Assembly: GCA_964450185.1 (NCBI GenBank)
Contig: CAYVCL010000001.1
Coordinates: forward strand, 14,501 to 78,500
DNA: 64,000 nucleotides
Source: RUG11237 sp964450185
GTDB taxonomy: Bacteria; Bacillota; Clostridia; Lachnospirales; Lachnospiraceae
Direction of reading: 5' to 3'
A model generated the notes under the pieces. It saw only the letters and a list, made by a program, of their open reading frames with translations, was not told the DNA's origin and ran no database searches. Positions 17,550 through 27,515 of this stretch are shown here, piece after piece (position 1 is the stretch's first letter; every line of letters begins with the position of its first letter). The translations under genes were made by a program, and so were the position numbers.

Positions 17550-20222
17550 TTATTTTAATTTATAATAAGACAACCCTATTGTCAACTGTCCTGAATTACA
17601 GGCGGTAGAAAAACATGATTTTTGCATGATTACCTTCTCAAACGGAACACATTTTAACACTTCCTCCTGGATAAGCTCCAGTTGCCTTACAGTGCATCCC
17701 ACATAGGTAATAAAAACAATATCCGTACATATTTTATTCTTATTGCGAAGATGGAAGCGAATAAAGCGTTTCCAACTGGTTTCCAAATTGCTGGTTCGTA
17801 TTCCTGTCACCACCAGTCTACTTTGATGCATAGCCAACACCGGATGTGCATCAAACAGATTACAAAGTTTTGCTGTCATTTTATCCGTATAGCCATTCTG
17901 ATAGAAGAAACGTATACTCGGCATAAGAAAATGAGTGTCAATCTGTCCCTTACATCTTTCTATTTCTTCACAAACTTTTTCTTTGGAATATCCCTGCATC
18001 GCTAACTGTGCCGCATACAATACAACCAATCCCTGACCACAGGAAATATGTCCTGCATCTATTACCTGCACATGACCAAAACCTTGGGCTGCTGTTATTG
18101 CAGCACCATAACTTTTTCCTGCATATCGGGCTGTTGAAATGTGAATTACATGTTCTGCCTGTGTAAGTGCCTCTGCGAAAAACTCCTCATATTCTTCCAC
18201 TGATGTACTGTTGGCACATGCAATACCATTGGGTTCTTTCATATATTCCATAAGATTGTCGGAACTGATTTCTTTTGTATCTGCAAAACGCCCTTTGTCC
18301 GTTTGGATGTAAAAGTAAATCATTTTTATATCATACTTTTCCAAATATTCTTCCGGCAAATCACAAACACAATCTGTTGTAATATATAACCTCTTTTTCT
18401 TATGTTCATATTTTTTCTGCATTTTCTGCTCGTTCTTACCTGAAACTTTTTCGGTATACTGATATTCAATAATGTCTTTCGGCAGGAATTTCATAATCTC
18501 TTTTTCTAGCTGCTTTCCTGTAATCGGTTTCTCCAAAAATCCATCAAAACCGCTTTCTTCTACAATTCGCTTAGCATCCGATGTAGACGCTGCGGTAAGA
18601 AGCAATACATAGGATTCTCTACAAAGACCGTTTTCTTGTTTACGCAGTTCTTTCAGTGTTTCTGCTCCTGTCATATCTGCCATCTGATAATCCATCAAAA
18701 TTACGTGATAATATTTCTGTTTGGTCTTCTTTAAACATTCTAAGCCACTTTTTGCAACATCTATCTGCAGCTTTGTTTCTTTTAATAACTGTTCTTCCAT
18801 CGCAATATTAATGGAATTATCGTCTACAATAAGAATACGACCTTCCGGTGCCTCAAAAGCAGGTTTGTATTTATACACATTCGTATGATTCTTTTCCAGA
18901 AAATCAATCTCTCCTACCGGTTTTGAATCCACCACTTCCTGTTCTAATGTAATCGTAAACGTAGAACCTTTCGTATAAATACTATCCACAGTGATTTCAC
19001 CGCCCATCAAATCCAAAAATTGCTTTGAAATAGATAAGCCCAAACCACTGCCTTCGATTCTGGCATTTTTCTTTTCATCCACTCGCTTAAAAATGTCATA
19101 CAAAGATTCTAAATCTTCTTTTCTAATTCCTATCCCCGTATCTGCAATGGCTATTTTTAAACGAACTTTCTTTTCTCCTACTAATTCTCCATAGGCTGAA
19201 AATGTAACAGAACCTTTCTCCGTATATTTGACAGCATTTGTTAAAACATTCAATAAAACCTGCTTAATTCGTTTTTCATCTCCCATTAAAACAGACGGAA
19301 GATTCTGATCCAGCTCCACGTACAAATCTAAGTTTTTTTCTTTCATTCGAATCTGTATCATATCCACCAGTTCTTCGAACATTCCTCTTGTGTTATATGG
19401 CGCCGGTATGATTTCCATTTTTTTCATTTCTATCTGAGATATATCTAAAATATCATTTACCAGATTCAACAGCATCTTACTTGCCACCTGTATATTGGTT
19501 GCATACTCCATGGTTTTCCCCTCAGGATTTTCTCTGAGAATCATCTCATTTAACCCAATGATGGTATGGATTGGTGTACGAATTTCATGGCTCATATTTG
19601 CATAAAAGGCATTTTTCGAATTACTCATTTTCTCCAATTCATCATTCTGGGACAGTGCAATGGAACGCTCCACCTTAAATAAGCTAATCTGAAATTTTAA
19701 AATTCCGCCCACCGCAAGTCCTACTGCAACCGTAGAAAATAACGAATCAAGATACACATCCGCCTTGCTTTCCAACGATATAATAAGCTCCGGATGCCTG
19801 TATGCCACGATATAAGTTAAAACATCCATCACAAGACACAAAGATGTAAATGCAAATAATTTCTTCCCGGAAAACATAATAAAGACATATACCAATTCCA
19901 GCGCAAACCACACCATTGCACCACTGTGAACTGCACCACACGCAAAAAACATGGCAGGGAACACAACAACTATCAATTCCACACCTACAACAATGGAAGC
20001 AATATTGCTTTTATTGTATTTTAGTGTTACAAACATGGCAATTCCCATAACAACTGCATTTACCAAAAGAGGAAGCACGATGGTAGGCATATCCACTAGA
20101 AACAGACATTCTACAATCGCTATCAAGGATATCGTTTCGCCCACAATAAGAATCATACGAAATAAGCGTTCTGATAATTCAACATCTCGCCCAAATATGA
20201 TTTTCTTTACTTTATTTATCAT
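17550..20222 (-). CDS. Hybrid sensor kinase fused to a C-terminal DegV domain
   Basis: 890 residues in four blocks: about six membrane helices (20-165); a histidine kinase (phospho-His in ANMSHEIRTPIHTI, ATPase G boxes ending GSGLGLSISKQFLDLMGG); a receiver (ILIVDDNSINIA, acceptor Asp in VILMDYQMADM, Lys in FLEKPI); and a 280-residue C-terminal block from about residue 611. That last block reads as DegV: ITTDCVCDLPEEYLEKYDI, then CANSTSVEEYEEFF, VIHISTARYAGKSYGAA and VQVIDAGHISCGQGLVVL. DegV proteins bind a fatty acid and act as FakB-type partners of fatty acid kinase. The usual S-x-LSGTY segment is changed to ARYAGKSYGA. The start overlaps the upstream kinase stop, so the two kinases are coupled. 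I infer that lipid binding is tied to phosphorelay signalling. Confidence 0.85.
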   Translation of the reverse strand: MINKVKKIIFGRDVELSERLFRMILIVGETISLIAIVECLFLVDMPTIVLPLLVNAVVMGIAMFVTLKYNKSNIASIVVGVELIVVVFPAMFFACGAVHSGAMVWFALELVYVFIMFSGKKLFAFTSLCLVMDVLTYIVAYRHPELIISLESKADVYLDSLFSTVAVGLAVGGILKFQISLFKVERSIALSQNDELEKMSNSKNAFYANMSHEIRTPIHTIIGLNEMILRENPEGKTMEYATNIQVASKMLLNLVNDILDISQIEMKKMEIIPAPYNTRGMFEELVDMIQIRMKEKNLDLYVELDQNLPSVLMGDEKRIKQVLLNVLTNAVKYTEKGSVTFSAYGELVGEKKVRLKIAIADTGIGIRKEDLESLYDIFKRVDEKKNARIEGSGLGLSISKQFLDLMGGEITVDSIYTKGSTFTITLEQEVVDSKPVGEIDFLEKNHTNVYKYKPAFEAPEGRILIVDDNSINIAMEEQLLKETKLQIDVAKSGLECLKKTKQKYYHVILMDYQMADMTGAETLKELRKQENGLCRESYVLLLTAASTSDAKRIVEESGFDGFLEKPITGKQLEKEIMKFLPKDIIEYQYTEKVSGKNEQKMQKKYEHKKKRLYITTDCVCDLPEEYLEKYDIKMIYFYIQTDKGRFADTKEISSDNLMEYMKEPNGIACANSTSVEEYEEFFAEALTQAEHVIHISTARYAGKSYGAAITAAQGFGHVQVIDAGHISCGQGLVVLYAAQLAMQGYSKEKVCEEIERCKGQIDTHFLMPSIRFFYQNGYTDKMTAKLCNLFDAHPVLAMHQSRLVVTGIRTSNLETSWKRFIRFHLRNKNKICTDIVFITYVGCTVRQLELIQEEVLKCVPFEKVIMQKSCFSTACNSGQLTIGLSYYKLK

Positions 20223-23013
20223 CTTTTCTCTCCCCTTTCTTCTTTTTTTGTAAATCTGCCTTTAATTTTGATACCGTTTCTACCGCAGACATATAATCTG
20301 ACATTTTCACTTTTCTTATCACCGTTTCTGTTGCCTTGTATAATGGAATGCCATTGTATTGATATTTCTGCAATTCATTGATTAATTCCAACATTCGCTT
20401 TTCATCCAGTGCATACATGGCTTCTTCCAAATCTATGATTATCCTGTCAAACACTGTATCTTCCAGTACCGGAAAATCCTGCACAAATACTTCTTCCTCT
20501 GCCTGAGGACAGATTTGTGGATTCTCCTTCAAAAGTTTTTCCACGCGTTTATACTCTTCCAACATTTCACTGTGATTTTCAAGAATATACGTTATGTCAT
20601 CTCCCTTTCCTGCCATTTCCAGTTTTTTGGCAAGTTCTGATAATTTTAAAGCTCCAATACTAAGCATGGAACTTTTTATTCCATGAACCATAATTGTATA
20701 ATCTTTCCAATTTTTTCTCTGGAATAGCTCTTCTACCTGCATCTGGTTTTCTCTTGCAGTTTCTGCTGTGATTTTTAAAATTTGCAAATACTGTTCTTGT
20801 CCACCACAGTAAACCAATCCTTTTTCCACATCCAAATCTCCAATAGAAAATTTGTCTTCTTCCGGTTGCTTTACTTGTACAGGTGTTTCTTCTTTTACTG
20901 GCTCTTCCACTTTCGCAGGTTTTTCTTCCAAACTTTTCTGTACTTTTTGTTCCTCATTAAAATCTACTTTTTCTTTTGGAAGATTTCGTATTAAAACACG
21001 TTCCAGCACAGAATTTTCCACCGGTTTTTCTAAGAAATCTGTAAACCCTTCTGCCAAAAACATTTCTCTGGCACCGGCAATGGCATTTGCAGTCAGCGCA
21101 ACAACCGGTACTGTTTCAAAATATCTGCCGAATTTTTCTCTCAACTTGTGTAATGTTTCTATCCCATCCATTTCCGGCATCATATGATCCATAAATATTA
21201 AATCATAAGACTTATTTTCTATTTTTCCTAACGCTTCTTTTCCGCTTATGGCTGTACTTACCTTAATCTGATATTTGGCTAAAATTCCTTCCATTACTTT
21301 TAAATTCATCAGATTGTCATCAACCACCAGAATATGTGCGTCCGGTGCAGTCATTTCTCCTTTTTTCTTCCAATACTGTCTGGCTGTTCCGGTCATCTGT
21401 TCGTTGAGCAACAGCACAATCGGAATAATATAGAAAGGTTTATATATCCGAAATAAATTCGGATTGGACAGTTCTTTTTCATCGGAACGAAACAGAATAA
21501 CGATTACCGTGGTGTGTAATGATAATTCGTCAAAGTATTCCGGATCCTGTTTATATTCCACCAGACTTATAAATATCTGTGCAAACTTTTCATGACTGTG
21601 ACGTCGTTTTAATTCTGATAAATTACGGCACACATGATGTCTTACCTGCATCTGCCCTACCATATGCTGCATATTGGCAGCATACTCATCTCTGATTTCC
21701 ATCATTCTAAACTGTTCCATATCAATATAAATACCGATATTTACTTTTTCTCTATGTTCCAATCGGGCGATTGGTCGTTCATCCAGAACTTTTTGAGGAA
21801 TTACAAATTTCACAGTAGTTCCTTTTCCGAATTTACTTTTTACGTTAATGACACCGCCCATCATTCGAACAATAGTCTGGGATATGGCAAGCCCAAGTCC
21901 CACACCGTCTTTTTGTCTATTTCGTCTGGTATCTACCTGACTGAAACTGGTAAATAATTTTTCCAAGCTTTCTGCCTTCATACCGATACCAGTATCTTTC
22001 ACTGTTATAATCAAATTGATTCCATATTCTTCTTTGCGATAACCAATGTGGATACTTACGCAGCCCTCTTCTGTAAATTTGATGGCATTATCCACCACAT
22101 TCATGATTACCCTTCGTATTTTCTTTTCATCGCCCAACAAATTGCAAGGAATGGTTGCATCACAATCTACCACCAGCTCAATTCTTTTTTGTTCAATTTT
22201 TGCCAGTGTCATATTAATAATATCGTTTACGGTAGATGTAATATTGTAAGCTTCTTCTTCCAGCTGTATTTTTCCTGATTGAAGTTCGGAAAAATCCAAT
22301 ACATCACTTACCACTGACATCAGATTTCTCCCTGCTGTCTGTATGTAACGGACATTTTCTCGCATTTTTTCTATATCATTTTCCTGCAATACCACTTCAC
22401 TCATTCCACAAATGGTATTAATTGGTGTACGTATTTCATGACTGATATTGGCAAGAAAATCGTCTTTACTTTGTTCTACTGCTTTTAATTCTTCGATTGT
22501 TTTCGTAAATTCTACATTCGTTTTATCCCTCTTACTTAGCCAAAAATTTACCGCCCCTACTGTACATATTACATTTAACACCTGAAACAACAGCCGGAAA
22601 ATATCATCCACTGTTTCTACTGGAATTTGCTGTTTCACTACTATATGATAAAAAAACATTAAACACATCGTGGTATAAAACATATAACATGTTTCTACTA
22701 GCCCATACAAACCAGCCACAATGGCAAGCGCACAAAAGAACGGCAATATCTTATACAAATCTTTTACATTGGTTGCAAATAAAAAGATAAGCACCTGCAT
22801 CATTCCTGCAACAAATCCCGCACGGAAACGATAATTCTTATACTGACCTGCATATACAATCCAGCACAACACAAGACTTATCGCCATCAAAGCGGATACC
22901 CATACCTTCCAGCCTGCTATCACCGAAACACAAAATATCCCAATATCGTACACACTGAATATAAGCAAAACCAATCTTTCTATCTTTCTCTGTGGTTGTA
23001 ATTTCTGGATCAT
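20212..23013 (-). CDS. Hybrid histidine kinase with pseudo-receiver, receiver and Hpt domain
   Basis: 933 residues. The N-terminal 165 residues form membrane helices with no large outside domain. The kinase core follows (ANISHEIRTPINTICGMSEV; GVGLGLAISQTIVRMMGG). A receiver-like region without an acceptor Asp comes next (about 420-540), then a canonical receiver (ILVVDDNLMNLKVMEGILA, LIFMDHMMPEMDG, FLEKPV) and a histidine phosphotransfer domain with its His in IMVHGIKSSMLSIGA. A lysine/glutamate-rich linker joins receiver and Hpt. This is a complete multistep phosphorelay in one membrane protein. GGGGAGGAG precedes the start. A terminator separates it from the chemoreceptor gene upstream, and it overlaps the DegV-fused kinase downstream by 11 bases. 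Confidence 0.9.
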   Translation of the reverse strand: MIQKLQPQRKIERLVLLIFSVYDIGIFCVSVIAGWKVWVSALMAISLVLCWIVYAGQYKNYRFRAGFVAGMMQVLIFLFATNVKDLYKILPFFCALAIVAGLYGLVETCYMFYTTMCLMFFYHIVVKQQIPVETVDDIFRLLFQVLNVICTVGAVNFWLSKRDKTNVEFTKTIEELKAVEQSKDDFLANISHEIRTPINTICGMSEVVLQENDIEKMRENVRYIQTAGRNLMSVVSDVLDFSELQSGKIQLEEEAYNITSTVNDIINMTLAKIEQKRIELVVDCDATIPCNLLGDEKKIRRVIMNVVDNAIKFTEEGCVSIHIGYRKEEYGINLIITVKDTGIGMKAESLEKLFTSFSQVDTRRNRQKDGVGLGLAISQTIVRMMGGVINVKSKFGKGTTVKFVIPQKVLDERPIARLEHREKVNIGIYIDMEQFRMMEIRDEYAANMQHMVGQMQVRHHVCRNLSELKRRHSHEKFAQIFISLVEYKQDPEYFDELSLHTTVIVILFRSDEKELSNPNLFRIYKPFYIIPIVLLLNEQMTGTARQYWKKKGEMTAPDAHILVVDDNLMNLKVMEGILAKYQIKVSTAISGKEALGKIENKSYDLIFMDHMMPEMDGIETLHKLREKFGRYFETVPVVALTANAIAGAREMFLAEGFTDFLEKPVENSVLERVLIRNLPKEKVDFNEEQKVQKSLEEKPAKVEEPVKEETPVQVKQPEEDKFSIGDLDVEKGLVYCGGQEQYLQILKITAETARENQMQVEELFQRKNWKDYTIMVHGIKSSMLSIGALKLSELAKKLEMAGKGDDITYILENHSEMLEEYKRVEKLLKENPQICPQAEEEVFVQDFPVLEDTVFDRIIIDLEEAMYALDEKRMLELINELQKYQYNGIPLYKATETVIRKVKMSDYMSAVETVSKLKADLQKKKKGERKDDK

Positions 23014-23032
23014 ATCTTACTCCTCCCCCATG

Positions 23033-23069
23033 AAAAAACGCATACTGACGCTTATAACGCCAGTATGCG
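23033..23069 (-). terminator. Intrinsic terminator after the chemosensory genes
   Basis: On the minus strand CGCATACTGGCG pairs with CGTCAGTATGCG (one mismatch) around a TTATAAG loop, and the stem is followed by TTTTTTC. It lies between the chemoreceptor stop and the next kinase gene. The two hybrid kinases therefore depend on readthrough or on a promoter I did not find. Confidence 0.85.
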
Positions 23070-23087
23070 AATTATTGTAATTTAATC

Positions 23088-24443
23088 CTAGTATTTTCCG
23101 AAACCGCCGTTCAAGGAAATAATCTGTTCATTTCGTTCTGCATTATTGCCATAATCCATATTGCTTCTACCCATGGCAGAGCCCATTCCTCTATCTCCCT
23201 GATTTCCTAATGTAAATACGGAGAGTAAATCACGCATTCTGCCTGCCTGATTAGACAATTCTACACTTGCTGCTGCACATTCTTCACTGGTAGCTGAATT
23301 ATTCTGTACTACCTGAGATACCTGTTCAATCGCCTGATCAATCTGTACAATGGCTGTTGCCTGATAATTAGATTCTTCTGCAATGCCGGTGATAATCTTT
23401 TCACTCTTTTGTACAATCTGTGTAATTGCTTCTAATGCACTTGCTGTTTCGTCTGCAAGCTTAGAACCTACTTCTACTTTATTGATGGAATCTTCAATAA
23501 GTTCTGCTGTTTCTGAAGCTGCCGCTGCACTTTTGGCTGCTAAATTTCTTACTTCTTCTGCTACAACTGCAAATCCTTTTCCTGCTTCGCCTGCTCTCGC
23601 TGCTTCTACTGCTGCATTTAATGCAAGAATATTTGTCTGGAATGCAATGTCATCAATTACTTTAATAATTTTTGAGATACTTTCTGATGAAGTGTTGATA
23701 TCCTGCATAGCAACCATCATCTCCTGCATCTGTTCATTTCCCTGTTTTACATCTTTGATTGCCTGAGATATTAAATCTGCTGCTTCATTTGCTTCTTCTG
23801 CATTCTTTTTGGTCTTATCTGCAATGTCATCAATGGACGCTGTAATTTGTTCAATCGCACTTGCCTGTTCTGTAGAACCCTGCGCTAATGCTTCGCTGGC
23901 ACTTGCCACCTGAGAAGCACTTGCCATCACCTGATAGGAAGAATCACTAATATTAGACAATGCATGATTGTTACGCATAACAAGTTTTTTCAAGGAAACT
24001 CCCAATGCATCTCGCTCTGATCTTGGGGTTACATTTACTGTCATGTTTCCTTCGGCTACTTCCTCTGCAATATTTGCATAATTTCGAACATTGTTAACTA
24101 CCTGCTGATAGTCGTCAATCAATTCTCCAAATTCATCATTGCTATGTTTTTCTAAAGTAATGTTTACTTCTCCTGCAACAATCTGCTGTGTTGCATCACT
24201 GATTTGCTGCAATGAAGTACGAATTGTCCTTACCATGTATACGGTTATACCAATCATAATAATGGCCATCACAACAAACTCTACCCCTGTAAATACCCCA
24301 TAACTACTCAGATAATGTTCCGGATTATCTACTTTTATAATGGTTGCTGCTGTGCTATAACCTGAATATAAGCTGATAATCAGCAACACATCAATCATAA
24401 GAAAAGAAATTAATAATTTTGTTGACATTTTCATATTTTTCAT
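23088..24443 (-). CDS. Methyl-accepting chemotaxis protein without a sizeable outside domain
   Basis: 451 residues from the ATG at 24443 (GGGAG upstream; a GTG three codons earlier overlaps the CheW stop). Two membrane helices (about 10-30 and 45-70) are joined by only some 20-25 outside residues. HAMP (RTSLQQISDATQQIVAGEVN) and a cytoplasmic signalling hairpin follow (DDIAFQTNILALNAAVEAAR, AGKGFAVVAEEVRNLAAKS). No NWETF-type CheR tether is visible at the C-terminus. The receptor must sense through its membrane helices or a partner, possibly one of the neighbouring kinases. It shares an operon with cheW, cheA, cheB and cheR. Confidence 0.93.
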   Translation of the reverse strand: MKNMKMSTKLLISFLMIDVLLIISLYSGYSTAATIIKVDNPEHYLSSYGVFTGVEFVVMAIIMIGITVYMVRTIRTSLQQISDATQQIVAGEVNITLEKHSNDEFGELIDDYQQVVNNVRNYANIAEEVAEGNMTVNVTPRSERDALGVSLKKLVMRNNHALSNISDSSYQVMASASQVASASEALAQGSTEQASAIEQITASIDDIADKTKKNAEEANEAADLISQAIKDVKQGNEQMQEMMVAMQDINTSSESISKIIKVIDDIAFQTNILALNAAVEAARAGEAGKGFAVVAEEVRNLAAKSAAAASETAELIEDSINKVEVGSKLADETASALEAITQIVQKSEKIITGIAEESNYQATAIVQIDQAIEQVSQVVQNNSATSEECAAASVELSNQAGRMRDLLSVFTLGNQGDRGMGSAMGRSNMDYGNNAERNEQIISLNGGFGKY

Positions 24444-24448
24444 AGTGG

Positions 24449-24946
24449 TCACTCTCCCTCTGCTTCATTTTCTTCGTTTACCTGTTCTAGTACTGTTAAA
24501 TCATCATCATTTAGTAATTTATCCGGATCTAATAATAACTTCACCGAATCCCCAACTTTTCCTATTGCCTGTACAAATACATTCTGTACTTTTTCTGTAT
24601 TGTGAATGGATGGTGGCGGAAGAATATTTTCTTCCTGAATTTCCACTACTTCAGCGATTTTTTCCACGATAAGTCCTACCACAATATCATTTACGTTTAA
24701 TACAATAATGCAGGTTCTGTCATTATACTCTATCGGTGTCTGCTTGAAGCGAAGGCGTACATCCACAACCGGAATAATCTTTCCTCTCAGATTGATTAAC
24801 CCTTTAATATAATCCTCGCTTTCAGGAATTTCTGTAATTTCCTGATATACAATGATTTCATTTACATATTCGATTTTAATTCCGTAATATTCATTTCCGG
24901 ATTTAAAGGTTATGTATTTGTCTTTTTGTGTATCAAATTCGTTCAT
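24449..24946 (-). CDS. cheW: CheW coupling protein
   Basis: 165 residues forming a single CheW domain: the N-terminal YITFKSGNEYYGIKIEYVNE, then IPESEDYIKGLINLRGKIIP and VDVRLRFKQTPIEY. CheW links the receptor signalling tip to CheA in the chemosensory array. An acidic tail follows the domain. The gene lies between cheA (18 bases upstream) and the receptor gene, with GAGAGGGGGG ahead of its start. Confidence 0.94.
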   Translation of the reverse strand: MNEFDTQKDKYITFKSGNEYYGIKIEYVNEIIVYQEITEIPESEDYIKGLINLRGKIIPVVDVRLRFKQTPIEYNDRTCIIVLNVNDIVVGLIVEKIAEVVEIQEENILPPPSIHNTEKVQNVFVQAIGKVGDSVKLLLDPDKLLNDDDLTVLEQVNEENEAEGE

Positions 24947-24963
24947 GCCATTCCCCCCTCTCT

Positions 24964-27099
24964 TTATTCAACCAATCCCGCTGCATCCAGAATCAGAGCA
25001 ATACTTCCATCGCCTAACTGGGTACATCCGGACAAACCTTTTACCTTCTTTACATACTCAGGAATTGGTTTTACTACAATTTCCTGTTTTCCAAGCAATT
25101 TATCCACCAACAGGCAGATGGTTTTCTTTTCCACTTCCACAAGCACCAACATACCATTTTCCGTATCTGCCTTGTAGTCTTTCAAATCATACCATTCGCC
25201 AAGTCTGAGTACCGGATATCCTTCTCCACGTATCATAATAAATTCTTCGCCATCCGGTTCCTGTACCAGACAATTATCGCGGATTCCCACGAATTCTTTT
25301 ACTACTCCGGTTTCAATAACAAAGGAAGAATTTCCAACTTCCATTACGATACCATCAATAATGGCAAGGGTAAGTGGAATCTTAAGATTCATCACACTTC
25401 CTTCTCCCGGTGTACTTTCAATTTCTAAACTTCCACCTACAGACTGTAAATTGGAAACTACCACGTCCATACCAACACCACGTCCGGAATATTCCGTAAC
25501 TTTTTCATTGGTAGAAAAGCCCGGCAGAGTAATAAACTGATACACTTCTTTGTCTGTATAAGAATTATCATCTCTGGTGTAATCTAAAATTCCCTGTTTT
25601 CTTGCTTTTGCAAGGATTTTATCACGGTCTAAGCCGGCTCCATTATCCTGTACGCTAATCCATACTTTTCCTGATTCTGTTTTAGCAGATAAGGTTACTT
25701 TTCCTTTTTCTTTCTTTCCTTTGGCTGCTCGTTCTTCGTTGGATTCAATTCCGTGGTCAACTGCATTTCGAACCAGATGCATCAGTGGGTCTGAAATATG
25801 TTCGATAATATTTTTATCCACTTCTGTGTGTTCCCCAATCATTTCAAATTCCACATCTTTTCCCAGTTTTCTGGAAACGTCGAATATAATACGGTTCATT
25901 TTCTGGAATGTGTTGGTCAACGGAACCATTCGCATACTCATAATTACATTCTGTAAATCCGTAGAAATCTTTGCCATCTGACCGGCTGCCTTGTTAAAGT
26001 TATCAAGACGAAGTCCCGGTACTTTCAAATCCGGATTCTGTAAAACCACAGATTCGGAAATGACAAGTTCGCCAATCAAATCCATAAGCTTGTCCATCTT
26101 GTTGACATCTACACTGATAAAACTTGTTTTTTCAGTTTTCTTCGGATTATCTTTTGCCAATTTCTTTGCTTTACCAGGTCCTTTGGATTCGATAACGAAA
26201 TCACCCGGTGCCATTGGTTTTTCTTTCGGCTTTTGTTTTACTTCTTCTGCCTTTGCTTCGATTTCTTCCACGCTGGATTCCAAATCAATGCGAATCTCAG
26301 AACCGAAGCTGTCAAAGCCCTGTTGAAATTCTTTTGCGCTACATTCATAGATATCGACTTTCTTTAAATCGTATCCTTCCTGTACAATTTCCCGAAGTTC
26401 TTCTTCACTTGCCTGTGCCTGCAATAAAATTTTGAATCCATTTTCCAGAATTTCTTCTGCACAGCTTTCATCAGTAAGAATATCTTCCGGATAAAACAAT
26501 AAATCTTCTGCAATTTCTTTTAAAGAATAAACAATTTTATAGGCATGTACATTCGCCAGCTGAATGTCCGGTTGATAGGTAAGATAAATCTTATAAAACC
26601 GACTGGCACTAGTTGCCATTGGCGCCAGATAAAACTGTTTTGGCTCCTCATGTACATTTTTTTCAATTATTTTTTCTTTTTCCTTTTTTCCTCCCTTGAT
26701 GGAATTTAGGAACTTGTCAATGGAAGCTATAATTTCTGTGGCATCCCCATCTGCCGACTGTCCATTCTGGAGTTTATCCATCTCATTTGTGATAAAATCT
26801 GCCACTTCCAAAACATGTTCCACCAGTTCCATATGAGGAACATTTTCAGGATGGGATTCTCTTAAGAAGAAAAACACATCCTCCAATTTGTGAGAAACTG
26901 CTGTAATATTCTCAAACATCATAACACCTGAGGAACCTTTGATGGTATGCATGGTTCGAAAGATTTCGTTTATACTATCTTCATCAAAACACTCCTCATC
27001 TTTTTGTTCGAGTACAATTTCTTGCAGCTGTTCCAGTAACTGTCCGTTTTCAAACAGATACATGTCCAGCATGCCTTCTGTGTTAAACCCTTCAGCCAT
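24964..27099 (-). CDS. cheA: Chemotaxis histidine kinase CheA
   Basis: 711 residues with standard CheA order. The Hpt domain has the phospho-His in IFRTMHTIKGSSGVM (about residue 52). A CheY/CheB-docking P2-like region follows (about 160-260). P3 dimerisation (SFISVDVNKMDKLMDLIGEL), the HATPase (NAVDHGIESNEERAAKGK, GRGVGMDVV) and a CheW-like P5 regulatory domain complete it. It phosphorylates the operon's receiver proteins under control of the receptor. The start follows AAAGGGG. Confidence 0.95.
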   Translation of the reverse strand: MAEGFNTEGMLDMYLFENGQLLEQLQEIVLEQKDEECFDEDSINEIFRTMHTIKGSSGVMMFENITAVSHKLEDVFFFLRESHPENVPHMELVEHVLEVADFITNEMDKLQNGQSADGDATEIIASIDKFLNSIKGGKKEKEKIIEKNVHEEPKQFYLAPMATSASRFYKIYLTYQPDIQLANVHAYKIVYSLKEIAEDLLFYPEDILTDESCAEEILENGFKILLQAQASEEELREIVQEGYDLKKVDIYECSAKEFQQGFDSFGSEIRIDLESSVEEIEAKAEEVKQKPKEKPMAPGDFVIESKGPGKAKKLAKDNPKKTEKTSFISVDVNKMDKLMDLIGELVISESVVLQNPDLKVPGLRLDNFNKAAGQMAKISTDLQNVIMSMRMVPLTNTFQKMNRIIFDVSRKLGKDVEFEMIGEHTEVDKNIIEHISDPLMHLVRNAVDHGIESNEERAAKGKKEKGKVTLSAKTESGKVWISVQDNGAGLDRDKILAKARKQGILDYTRDDNSYTDKEVYQFITLPGFSTNEKVTEYSGRGVGMDVVVSNLQSVGGSLEIESTPGEGSVMNLKIPLTLAIIDGIVMEVGNSSFVIETGVVKEFVGIRDNCLVQEPDGEEFIMIRGEGYPVLRLGEWYDLKDYKADTENGMLVLVEVEKKTICLLVDKLLGKQEIVVKPIPEYVKKVKGLSGCTQLGDGSIALILDAAGLVE

Positions 27100-27112
27100 A
27101 TTGCACCCCTTT

Positions 27113-27505
27113 CTAGATTAGACCAAGTTTTTTCAAAGCCTGTTCAAATCTCGCTTGATCAATTGGTTTTCCTGAATAAATAGTACAGCCCAATTCAAAT
27201 GCCATTTTTACATTTTTTTCATCATTCAAGGCAGTTGTCATAATAACTTTTACAGCCTTTTCTTCCGGAATCTTTCTTTCCTTTTCCAGATTACGGATTC
27301 CCATAAGTGCCTGATAGCCATCCATAACCGGCATCATAATATCCAGACACACCAAATCATACGGTTCATCTTCCTCCAAAGCCAGTAAAAAAGCGTCTAC
27401 TGCTTCCATACCGTCTACTGTTACATCACATTCCCCATACTTTGATAAAAAGCTATCCATAGCCTTTCTTGTTACATAATCATCTTCTGCTAATAAAATC
27501 TTCAT
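27113..27505 (-). CDS. Single-domain response regulator, CheY-like
   Basis: 130 residues from the ATG at 27505, which has GAGGTGAGAG upstream; the open frame to 27553 overlaps cheB and is not used. A stand-alone receiver: acidic pair in ILLAEDDYVTRK, acceptor Asp in DLVCLDIMMPVMDGYQ, Thr in VIMTTALND, Lys in IYSGKPI. It is a candidate phosphate sink or CheY-type output for CheA. With no flagellar motor genes in the window, its target is open. Confidence 0.9.
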   Translation of the reverse strand: MKILLAEDDYVTRKAMDSFLSKYGECDVTVDGMEAVDAFLLALEEDEPYDLVCLDIMMPVMDGYQALMGIRNLEKERKIPEEKAVKVIMTTALNDEKNVKMAFELGCTIYSGKPIDQARFEQALKKLGLI

Positions 27506-27515
27506 ATCTCTCACC

